NCBI GenBank assembly: GCA_003522805.1
Contig: DPIB01000158.1
Span: forward strand, 1-19,582
Direction of reading: 5' to 3'
DNA: 19,582 nt
Source of the DNA: Fervidobacterium sp.
Lineage (GTDB): Bacteria > Thermotogota > Thermotogae > Thermotogales > Fervidobacteriaceae
Shown: one piece after another, positions 1 through 5,924 of the stretch
How positions within the stretch are numbered: position 1 is the stretch's first letter
Layout of the letters: each line of letters starts with the position of its first letter
The notes under the pieces: model-generated
Seen by the model: only the letters and a program-made list of their open reading frames with translations
Told to the model about the DNA's origin: nothing
The model's database searches: none
Translations under genes and position numbers: made by a program

Positions 1-8
1 CTTTGGTA

Positions 9-17
9 CCCTCCTTT
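9..17 (-). promoter_or_regulatory. Ribosome binding site of a divergent gene that starts just off the left edge
   Basis: Read on the minus strand, this is AAAGGAGGG, a near-perfect Shine-Dalgarno sequence. Eight bases follow before the window ends, which is the normal spacing, so the start codon of a minus-strand gene should lie immediately beyond base 1. None of that gene is visible and its product is unknown. It would be transcribed divergently from the phosphate permease gene. Confidence 0.6.
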
Positions 18-78
18 GTTTTTCTATCTGGGTATTACTTAAAATGACGATAAGGAGGAATTAAGGGGGGGATACACA

Positions 79-1017
79 CTGCTTGAAAAGATCATTCTAT
101 TTATTCCTTCAGTTTTTCTGGGTATTTTAATGGGCGGAAATGATGCTGGAAATGTTTTAGGACCGACAGTCTCAATAGGTATATTTAAGGTCAGAAGGAC
201 GTTGATTATTTTCTCCATAGTAGTGATCATTGGAGCACTTCTTGGGGGTGCTACCGGTGTTAAGACAGCCTCAACACTTGTGAAAGTCGATGTCGCTGGA
301 AATGTTATTATAAATATATCGGCAATACTAGTAATCTTGATTTTTCTTAGCAAGAAATTACCTATAGCAGTAACACAGGCTATCATTGGTGCGAATATTG
401 GAGTTGGCTTAGTTGCTAAAGAACTTAACATTAAGTTGCTTTTGCTCATCATTATAGGTTGGTTCTTGACTCCTATCCTTTCTTTTGTAATGGGGTTTAT
501 ATTCTATAGGTTCTTTGCACTGATTTTTAGAGGTATCAAAAACTTGCAGATGAGAAATACTGTTTTGTATATACTTTTATGGATATTTACGCTTTATGGT
601 GCATTTTCATTAGGAGCAAACAACGCTGGGAAAATATCGGGCATACTCTATGCTAGTGGTTACGATATGGTTTTGCTCTTACTCATGAGTGGATTGTCTT
701 TAGCGCTCGGAATTGTTCTACTCGGCAAGCAAACGATATATACTGTTGGAAGGGAATTGATGCCATTAGATGACTTTTCTTCGATGGTAACTGTGTTCTC
801 TTCAGCGTTCTCAATATGGTTCTTTTCCTTGATGGGATTACCTGTCTCGGCCTCGCACGCAGCAATAGGAAGTATTACTGGCGTTGGATATTCAAAAGGC
901 GTTCGAATACAGAATGAGACAGTTTTCAGAAGAATATTGTTTTCATGGATAGAAGCACCATTGTATGGTGGTTTATTTTCAGCTTTGCTATTTTCAGTTT
1001 ATAGACTTTTGTGGTAA
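79..1017 (+). CDS. PiT-family inorganic phosphate permease (start uncertain)
   Basis: Predicted integral membrane phosphate symporter of the PHO4/PiT family. It shows the family's two inverted signature repeats: GGNDAGN near the N-terminus and GANNAGK about 160 residues later, each in a hydrophobic repeat of several membrane helices. The first ATG (130) falls in the middle of helix 1. The in-frame sequence upstream (LEKIILFIPSVFLGIL) is clearly the rest of that helix, and the frame is open back to base 43 without ATG, GTG or TTG. The best candidate start is CTG at 79, seven bases after a G-rich Shine-Dalgarno (AAGGGGGGG, 63-71), giving 312 residues; starting at 130 would give 295. That is at the short end for PiT proteins but carries both halves. 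A weak promoter (TTGTTT at 16, TAAAAT at 40) may lie upstream. The family assignment is firm; the start and the ion coupled are not. Confidence 0.85.
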   Translation: MLEKIILFIPSVFLGILMGGNDAGNVLGPTVSIGIFKVRRTLIIFSIVVIIGALLGGATGVKTASTLVKVDVAGNVIINISAILVILIFLSKKLPIAVTQAIIGANIGVGLVAKELNIKLLLLIIIGWFLTPILSFVMGFIFYRFFALIFRGIKNLQMRNTVLYILLWIFTLYGAFSLGANNAGKISGILYASGYDMVLLLLMSGLSLALGIVLLGKQTIYTVGRELMPLDDFSSMVTVFSSAFSIWFFSLMGLPVSASHAAIGSITGVGYSKGVRIQNETVFRRILFSWIEAPLYGGLFSALLFSVYRLLW

Positions 1018-1020
1018 AAT
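1012..1020 (+). promoter_or_regulatory. Extended -10 promoter candidate for apt
   Basis: TGGTAAAAT (TG-n-TAAAAT) overlaps the stop of the permease gene, 41 bases before the apt start. No good -35 box is visible, as is common for extended -10 promoters. The same TGnTAAAAT form recurs before nadE. This is a pattern match only. Confidence 0.35.
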
Positions 1021-1060
1021 ATCTCTTGTAAAAAAGAACAACATGTGGAGGTGTGCGAAG

Positions 1061-1573
1061 GTGGATCTAAAAAAGTACATAAGAGACGTCCTAGACTTCC
1101 CTCAAAAAGGGGTTATATTTAGGGATATTACTCCGTTAGTTAAGAATCCCGAAGCCTTCAAATTTGCCATTGATATGATTGCGGAAGAGCTCAAGGAATT
1201 CGACTTTGATTTAATCGTCTGTCCTGAAGCAAGAGGTTTCATAATTGGTGCTCCTTTGGCTTACAATCTGAACAAAGGGTTTGTTCCCGTAAGAAAACCG
1301 GGAAAATTACCATATAAAACTGTGAGTGATTACTACGAACTGGAATATGGTCGGGCAGAACTTCATATTCATGAAGACGCAATCGATCCTGGACAAAGAG
1401 TATTGATAGTCGATGATGTGCTAGCAACTGGTGGAACAGCAATTGCCATCAAGAAACTAGTTGAAAGAGTGAAAGGTATAGTTGTTGCATCAGCGTTTTT
1501 AGTTGAATTAACGTATTTGAATCCACGGAATACATTTAAAGACGTACCAATAATTGCTCCAATAAAATATTGA
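1061..1573 (+). CDS. apt: Adenine phosphoribosyltransferase
   Basis: Cytoplasmic purine-salvage enzyme that makes AMP and pyrophosphate from adenine and PRPP. The 170-residue length is typical. The N-terminus (MDLKKYIRDVLDFPQKGVIF, then RDITPL) is the standard APT opening. The PRPP-binding loop VLIVDDVLATGGT lies at residues 114-126, and PEARGF at 55-60 is the conserved base-pocket segment. The GTG at 1061 is preferred because GGAGGTG (1047-1053) sits seven bases ahead and the protein then starts where the family does. An in-frame ATG at 1043 lies before that Shine-Dalgarno and is less likely. From memory, apt is followed by pgi, a small gene and coaE in Thermotoga maritima too, which supports a conserved Thermotogales block. 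Confidence 0.95.
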   Translation: MDLKKYIRDVLDFPQKGVIFRDITPLVKNPEAFKFAIDMIAEELKEFDFDLIVCPEARGFIIGAPLAYNLNKGFVPVRKPGKLPYKTVSDYYELEYGRAELHIHEDAIDPGQRVLIVDDVLATGGTAIAIKKLVERVKGIVVASAFLVELTYLNPRNTFKDVPIIAPIKY

Positions 1574-1621
1574 TTAAGGTATGTAGAACAGGTAACCTTC
1601 AAATCGTAGAAGCGAAACCAG

Positions 1622-1653
1622 GTGCCAAGACAGGTGAACATCTTTATTGGCAC
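1622..1653 (+). repeat. Hairpin between apt and pgi
   Basis: GTGCCAA (1622-1628) and TTGGCAC (1647-1653) form a perfect 7-bp stem with an 18-base loop in the 105-base gap between apt and pgi. No T-run follows, so it is not a terminator. It could affect message stability between the two genes, or be incidental. Confidence 0.3.
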
Positions 1654-1678
1654 TCTCGGAAAAGTGGAGGTGTTTTGT

Positions 1679-3040
1679 GTGTTAAAAGTGGACATAACCT
1701 ACACACTTGCAGAAAATGTTGCCGGTGGTTTGAGTTCGGACGAGATAGAATCATATTCTCAAGTTGTTTCAGACTTTTTAAGAAGGTTGGATGAAAACAA
1801 GCCAGGATTTATCAACACAGTTCTGACACGCAGATGGATTGACTCTGTTAATGAGCTGAGCGATTTCATATTTACATTTGACAATCTTGTGGTGCTCGGT
1901 ATAGGCGGTTCAGCTCTTGGAAACATCGCTGTTCAAAATGCACTGAGACCATTGAACTGGAATTCTTTGAATGCCGAAGGAAGAAACGGCTATCTGAGGA
2001 TCTTTGTTGTAGACAACATCGATCCCGATTATCTGTCGTCCGTACTCGATAGTATCGAACCGAAAAACACTCTCTTCAACATCATAAGCAAATCCGGAAC
2101 AACAGCAGAACCGATGGCAAATTATCTCATCGTTCGAGGTATACTCGATGCATATGGACTCGATCCAAAAGAACATTTGATCTTCACCACAGACCCGGAG
2201 AAAGGTGTACTCAGACGAATTGGTAGAAGTGAAGGTATCAGGATGTTAGATATTCCACCAGATGTAGGTGGAAGATTCAGTGTACTGACGCCTGTCGGAT
2301 TACTATCTGCAAAGGCAGCGGGTATTGATATAGAAGAGCTTATAATAGGTGCACGTGACACATACGAAAAGGTGATTAAGTCACCTTTATGGGAAAATCC
2401 GGCTGCATTGCTGGCAATCATACACTATCTTCACTACAAAAAAGGCAGAAATATCTCTGTCATGATGGCTTACTCAAACAGGCTGTACTACTTAGCCGAC
2501 TGGTACAGACAACTCTGGGCAGAAAGTCTTGGGAAGATGTACGACAACGATGGGAATAGAGTAAACGTTGGTCAAACACCTATCAAGGCACTCGGTGCAG
2601 TTGATCAACATTCACAAGTGCAGCTTTACAATGAAGGGCCGGATGATAAAGTAATAACGTTCCTAAGGGCTGAGAAATTCGATAGAGAAATGGTAATACC
2701 AAGAGTGCATGAAAACGACCCAGAACTCTCTTACCTTGGTGGCAAGAGACTTTCAATGCTATTGAATAACGAACAAATTGGTACCCAGTTGGCAATTGCA
2801 AGGCATGGTAGACCGTCATTAACGCTGACTTTCCCACAAATTGATGAGTATCACATAGGTCAATTTTTCATGTATTATGAGCTTGCGACAGCTATAGCAG
2901 GGGAATTATTTAACATCAATCCATATGATCAACCAGGTGTTGAGCTTGGCAAGAAGATTACATATGCGCTTATGGGACGAAATGGATTTGAAGATTTTAA
3001 TCTGTCGGAGAATGCTGAAAAGAGGATTGAGATAGAATGA
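1679..3040 (+). CDS. pgi: Glucose-6-phosphate isomerase
   Basis: Glycolytic and gluconeogenic enzyme interconverting glucose-6-phosphate and fructose-6-phosphate. At 453 residues it matches the short bacterial type. Visible motifs in order are [10 protein letters not shown] (about 72-81), the sugar-phosphate loop SKSGTTAEP (about 137-145), signature 1 [11 protein letters not shown] (about 195-205), the catalytic Glu segment ESLGK (about 282), the catalytic His in DQHSQ (about 309) and signature 2 DQPGVELGK (about 417-426) ending in the catalytic Lys. The GTG at 1679 follows GGAGGTG (1666-1672) by six bases. A GTG at 1622 in the same frame would add 19 residues unlike the family and is rejected. 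The stop overlaps the next gene by four bases, implying translational coupling. Confidence 0.95.
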   Translation: MLKVDITYTLAENVAGGLSSDEIESYSQVVSDFLRRLDENKPGFINTVLTRRWIDSVNELSDFIFTFDNLVVLGIGGSALGNIAVQNALRPLNWNSLNAEGRNGYLRIFVVDNIDPDYLSSVLDSIEPKNTLFNIISKSGTTAEPMANYLIVRGILDAYGLDPKEHLIFTTDPEKGVLRRIGRSEGIRMLDIPPDVGGRFSVLTPVGLLSAKAAGIDIEELIIGARDTYEKVIKSPLWENPAALLAIIHYLHYKKGRNISVMMAYSNRLYYLADWYRQLWAESLGKMYDNDGNRVNVGQTPIKALGAVDQHSQVQLYNEGPDDKVITFLRAEKFDREMVIPRVHENDPELSYLGGKRLSMLLNNEQIGTQLAIARHGRPSLTLTFPQIDEYHIGQFFMYYELATAIAGELFNINPYDQPGVELGKKITYALMGRNGFEDFNLSENAEKRIEIE

Positions 3041-3264
3041 TGCAAGAATACATAAAGGCACTTAAAGGCATATTTGATCCAGTTGCACTCTTTATAAAAA
3101 ACGGAGAATTTATCCTTGTTGTCAAAGATGAAATAAATATCAATGAAAGAATTTCGCAACTCTATAAAAACGAGGATATAGACGACGATATGAGCTTAAT
3201 TATTTTAAGCAAAGAAGAGTTTGAAAAAATGGACAAAGATGAGTTAGGTGAAAAGCTACTGTGA
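3037..3264 (+). CDS. Small conserved-position protein of unknown function
   Basis: A 75-residue acidic protein, start ATGATG inside the pgi stop, with its own stop overlapping the coaE start by four bases. This double overlap, and the same slot between pgi and coaE that I recall in Thermotoga maritima (TM1386), make it a real gene. It has no signal peptide or membrane helix. An N-terminal half of short beta-like segments ([16 protein letters not shown]) is followed by a charged helical tail rich in Glu, Asp and Lys. I do not recognise a family, and any link to pgi or coaE is only positional. Confidence 0.75.
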   Translation: MMQEYIKALKGIFDPVALFIKNGEFILVVKDEININERISQLYKNEDIDDDMSLIILSKEEFEKMDKDELGEKLL

Positions 3265-3809
3265 TAATCTGTGTTACCGGGAAAATAGGTACTGGGAAGA
3301 GTACCATTTCCAGGTTCTTTGAAAAAAAAGGCTTCCATTATATAAACATGGACGTATTTGGTCATGAAGCATTCCAAGAGAACATAGAAAAAATAGCACA
3401 GGCATTCGGTGAGACAGATAGGAAAAAAATCTCTGAAATAGTCTTCAGCGCACCAGAGAAGCTTAAGTTGCTCGAAAGCATTGTCCATCCAACTATGATG
3501 AAGATGCTAGATGAAGAACTCGAAAGGCTAAAAGGAAAAGATGTAATAATCGAAGCAGCTATTAAGAGACGTTTGGGAATAGACTGTTGTGATTTGACGA
3601 TAACAGTTCTATCTGACCCAGAAATGATCAAAAAGCGCTTGAAAAAAAGGTACACACCTGAAAAAATAGATGAGATTTTGAAACAGCAAACGGACGTGAT
3701 AGAAGAAGGAATAGTAGTGCGAAACGATGGAACTATTGAAGAACTATATACAAAATTGAAGAACTTATTCGAAGAAAAAATAGTCAAAAGCAGGCATGGA
3801 TCAGCATAG
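3261..3809 (+). CDS. coaE: Dephospho-CoA kinase
   Basis: Cytoplasmic kinase for the last step of coenzyme A synthesis, phosphorylating the ribose 3'-hydroxyl of dephospho-CoA with ATP. The N-terminal Walker A loop GKIGTGKST spans residues 7-15, and the conserved Asp after the second strand is D31 (NMDVFGHEA). HPTMM near residue 75 matches the HP motif of the family, and a C-terminal RLKKR segment fits the lid region. The Walker A lacks the usual GGIG form, and the segment after HP (VIIEAAIKRRLG) is divergent, as I would expect for a Thermotogales enzyme. It has 182 residues and a GTG start overlapping the stop of the previous gene. Aspartate decarboxylase, an early step toward CoA, lies 5 kb downstream. 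Confidence 0.88.
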   Translation: MIICVTGKIGTGKSTISRFFEKKGFHYINMDVFGHEAFQENIEKIAQAFGETDRKKISEIVFSAPEKLKLLESIVHPTMMKMLDEELERLKGKDVIIEAAIKRRLGIDCCDLTITVLSDPEMIKKRLKKRYTPEKIDEILKQQTDVIEEGIVVRNDGTIEELYTKLKNLFEEKIVKSRHGSA

Positions 3810-3810
3810 A

Positions 3811-3840
3811 AACCTCCCGGGAAATATGGGAGGTTATTTC
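3811..3840 (+). terminator. Terminator after coaE
   Basis: AACCTCCC (3811-3818) pairs perfectly with GGGAGGTT (3828-3835) around a nine-base loop and is followed by ATTTC. It lies directly after the coaE stop and between two convergent genes, so it probably ends the apt-coaE transcript. The short T-tract is weak, but the stem is strong and symmetrical and may serve both strands. Confidence 0.7.
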
Positions 3841-3862
3841 TTAACCTCTAAAACTCTAGTTT

Positions 3863-4231
3863 TTATTTAGAAGAATCTCTATTCAAAAGCATATGAGATA
3901 TAGTTCCTGTGACTATACCGATAAGTAAATTAGATAGTCCAAGCAGTGCACTACCTTTTGCAGTAACTAGCAATATCATCTGAAATGTTGGCAGTTTGTG
4001 GAATGAAACATAGATCATGAACTGAAGGAAAGCAAATGAAAGAAATGGTGAAATTGTGGCTGTAACCAAGATATCTTTCAATCTCATGGTCTTCCCCGAA
4101 ATCATGAATAGAGCAATAAGTAACAGCTCTGGTGCAAAACCGATCGCAAAGTTCGTAAAAAGCCTGTAGACAGTTATATAAGAATCCACGATTATCGACG
4201 TAATTAAAAAGAGTATTTCCAATCTCCTCAC
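3863..4231 (-). CDS. Small integral membrane protein, function unknown
   Basis: A hydrophobic protein of up to 122 residues on the strand opposite its neighbours, with about four membrane helices (roughly 5-25, 28-47, 57-77 and 84-115) and a short hydrophilic tail ending DSSK. No catalytic motif or known transporter signature is visible. Its size and four-helix pattern are reminiscent of small ECF-type or MreD-like membrane proteins, but that is a guess. The longest form starts with GTG at 4231. A TTG at 4222 would be better spaced from the Shine-Dalgarno-like GGGGTGA and would give 119 residues. A good promoter lies upstream (4244-4272). It runs toward coaE and shares the terminator region. 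Confidence 0.65.
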   Translation of the reverse strand: MRRLEILFLITSIIVDSYITVYRLFTNFAIGFAPELLLIALFMISGKTMRLKDILVTATISPFLSFAFLQFMIYVSFHKLPTFQMILLVTAKGSALLGLSNLLIGIVTGTISHMLLNRDSSK

Positions 4232-4243
4232 CCCTTACAAGAT

Positions 4244-4272
4244 ATTCTACCACAATTTTTTATGGTAGTGAA
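4244..4272 (-). promoter_or_regulatory. Promoter candidate for the minus-strand membrane protein
   Basis: On the minus strand, TTCACT (4272-4267) and TAGAAT (4249-4244) are separated by exactly 17 bases. The -10 box is preceded by TGG, giving an extended -10. It lies about 13-20 bases before the possible start codons, so the leader would be short. Pattern match only. Confidence 0.45.
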
Positions 4273-4309
4273 AAAACTTGAATATAAATGTGGTTTGAGA
4301 AAATAAATG

Positions 4310-4318
4310 TGATAAAAT
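4310..4318 (+). promoter_or_regulatory. Extended -10 promoter candidate for nadE
   Basis: TGATAAAAT has the same TG-n-TAAAAT form seen before apt, 50 bases ahead of the nadE start. No convincing -35 box is visible. It fits a divergent arrangement with the minus-strand membrane protein gene. Confidence 0.4.
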
Positions 4319-4368
4319 ATCATTGTTAGATACAGCTTTGTTGTTAATAAATCAAGGAAGGCGATATT

Positions 4369-5214
4369 TTGAATTCTGCTGATGAGGTTGTGAAAATATC
4401 CCAATTCATAATCAAAATGATGGAAACATACAATTCAAAGGGTGCGGTAATAGGTATTAGTGGTGGTGTCGATTCTGCTGTGGTACTTGCATTACTTGAA
4501 AAGGCAATAGGTTCTCAAAGAATAAAAGCTATAACCTTGCCTGAGAGAGATAGCCCAAAAGGAAGCCTCGATGATGCATTACTCGTATGTAAACATTTCA
4601 ACATTGATTGCGAAGTGTATCCGATTACCAATGCGCTCAGGAAATTGGGTGTATATTCGCTCTTTCCACCAGCGCTCTTTGTACCAGAAAGCATCAAAAT
4701 AACATACTCTAAGAATAGATGGAACAGATACGAAGATCCATATCTAAACGATCTGAAAAATGAAGGTGATGAGCTCTTTCTCAAAGGTTTGGCATACTAC
4801 AGAGCAAAACATCGTGTCAGAATGTGCAAGATATATTTGGAAGCTGAAAAGCTTGGATACTGTGTCGTTGGTGCAAGAAACAAAACAGAGCTGTTATTAG
4901 GCTTATATGTAAAATGGGGAGACGATGCAGTAGATATCGAACCTATAAAGCATCTCTACAAATCACAGATCTATGAACTAGCAAGTTGTCTTAATGTACC
5001 AGAAAGAATAATCAACAAACCACCCACACCCGATCTTATACCGGGTCTAACTGATGAGATGGCATTTAAGATGACCTATAAGGAAATAGATGAAATATTG
5101 ATCGAGTTAGAAAGCGGGATTGAAAGGAACGATGAAAAAGCCCAACGAATAAAGAAAATTATAGAACTTGCAAATTGGAGACAGCTTAAATCAGTTGGAA
5201 TCGAAGATTTTTGA
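4369..5214 (+). CDS. nadE: NH3-dependent NAD+ synthetase
   Basis: Final step of NAD+ synthesis: amidation of deamido-NAD+ using ATP. The 281-residue adenine-nucleotide alpha-hydrolase-type protein has the pyrophosphate loop SGGVDSA at residues 31-37, RVRMCKIY (149-156) matching the family's R-x-RM-x-x-LY helix, NKTE (171-174), GDDAVDIEP (184-192) in place of the usual GD-x-x-x-D-x-x-P, and KPPTPDLIPGLTDE (217-230) near the end. There is no glutaminase domain, so ammonia must come from elsewhere. The stretch between about residues 97 and 145 is longer than I would expect for the family. The TTG start at 4369 is set by AAGGAAGG (4354-4361) seven bases ahead. It overlaps the next gene as TTGA, indicating coupling. 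Confidence 0.9.
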   Translation: MNSADEVVKISQFIIKMMETYNSKGAVIGISGGVDSAVVLALLEKAIGSQRIKAITLPERDSPKGSLDDALLVCKHFNIDCEVYPITNALRKLGVYSLFPPALFVPESIKITYSKNRWNRYEDPYLNDLKNEGDELFLKGLAYYRAKHRVRMCKIYLEAEKLGYCVVGARNKTELLLGLYVKWGDDAVDIEPIKHLYKSQIYELASCLNVPERIINKPPTPDLIPGLTDEMAFKMTYKEIDEILIELESGIERNDEKAQRIKKIIELANWRQLKSVGIEDF

Positions 5215-5657
5215 GCATTGGCACTGTAGAGAGAATGTTGATATGTATGAACAGCAATCCGAAATTCGTGTGTGACGGAACTGTTGTCAAATTGGGTAAG
5301 CGTCTTAGAATACTCGGTTATGACGTAGAGATAACATACAAAACAGATTTACCTAATGTCTCAGAAATGATAGTGGCAACTGGCAGAACCCTTATAACAA
5401 AATCCATCACTTTGCACAAACAACTGGGTGGTATACATGTAAAATCAGATCGAGTTATGGAACAAGTTGAAGAAATCATAAGCAAACTTGGAGTACCTGG
5501 TTCAACGAGATGTTCCAGATGTAATTCGGAGTTAGTCGAATGTGATAAGGATTCAGTAAAAGACAAAGTGCCAATTTACGTATTCCAAACGAATGATAAA
5601 TTTAAGTGCTGTACTAAATGCGGAAAAGTGTATTGGAAAGGTACACACATAAAGTAA
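5211..5657 (+). CDS. Mut7-C (DUF82) PIN-like domain protein with zinc ribbon
   Basis: A protein of up to 148 residues of the Mut7-C family, named for the C-terminal domain of Mut-7 and thought to be a PIN-like RNA-processing fold. The N-terminal half has the family's K-F-x-x-D...KLGKRLRILGYD pattern (about 18-38). The C-terminal half is a zinc ribbon with CSRC (101-104) and CTKC (134-137), ending in the hallmark GKVYWKGTH. The usual T-R-D triad in 'ILLTRD' reads TKS here (63-65), so one acidic residue expected in a PIN active site is missing. The start may be TTG at 5211 (overlapping nadE) or ATG at 5235 or 5247; the last begins closest to the conserved domain. It is cytoplasmic and its substrate is unknown. 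Confidence 0.82.
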   Translation: MSIGTVERMLICMNSNPKFVCDGTVVKLGKRLRILGYDVEITYKTDLPNVSEMIVATGRTLITKSITLHKQLGGIHVKSDRVMEQVEEIISKLGVPGSTRCSRCNSELVECDKDSVKDKVPIYVFQTNDKFKCCTKCGKVYWKGTHIK

Positions 5658-5924
5658 TCATAAAAAAGCGGAGATAGTCAACTCCGCCTATAGAGGCGAA
5701 GACCTGTCAAAGCCTTAGTTGTCTATCCTAAGCCAAGGTCGTAAGACTATAAGGACAGTTGAAGGGGAAAAGATACATGATAGCGCAAATTACAAAAAGC
5801 TAAGGTTACTAGAAAAATCAAGAACTCTGATGTTTAAAAAGAGGGAGGAGCATATTCCTCTCCACATAGAAGGTGGAGTCTCCTGTACTCGATTTTGATG
5901 AAAGGAAAATAAGGAGTGAATTGT
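5658..5924 (+). other. Structured non-coding leader region before the histidine kinase
   Basis: These 267 bases hold no convincing gene but many complementary segments on the plus strand: GCGGAG/CTCCGC (5668/5682), CGCCT/AGGCG (5685/5694), GACCT/AGGTC (5701/5736) enclosing CTTAG/CTAAG (5714/5728), a GTC-GTAA-GAC tetraloop hairpin (5738-5747), TCAACT/AGTTGA (5678/5757), CCTTAG/CTAAGG (5713/5800) and CTCCAC/GTGGAG (5860/5873). Several exclude each other. CTCCT at 5880-5884 could mask AGGAG (5912-5916), the kinase Shine-Dalgarno. I match it to no known riboswitch or RNA class. It may be a cis-regulatory RNA or a small RNA. Confidence 0.35.
5662..5687 (-). terminator. Minus-strand terminator next to the Mut7-C gene
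   Basis: On the minus strand, GCGGAG (5687-5682) and CTCCGC (5673-5668) form a perfect 6-bp stem with an eight-base loop, followed at once by TTTTTT (5667-5662). That is the form of an intrinsic terminator reading leftward, yet no minus-strand gene is visible to its right. It might end a minus-strand RNA from 5690-5920 or shield the upstream operon from antisense transcription. On the plus strand the stem lacks a T-run. Confidence 0.5.

Noticed and set aside
44..64. Six-codon ATG frame upstream of the phosphate permease
   Set aside because: It has no ribosome binding site of its own and ends at once in TAA. It overlaps the Shine-Dalgarno sequences that serve the permease.
1570..1794. Plus-strand 74-codon frame with several Cys and His between apt and pgi
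   Set aside because: More than half lies inside pgi in another frame, it lacks a ribosome binding site, and the pgi start and motifs are unambiguous.
5764..5895. Short peptides in the kinase leader (8 codons from about 5777, 22 codons from about 5830)
   Set aside because: Only weak purine stretches precede them and nothing shows conservation. A leader-peptide role cannot be supported from one sequence.
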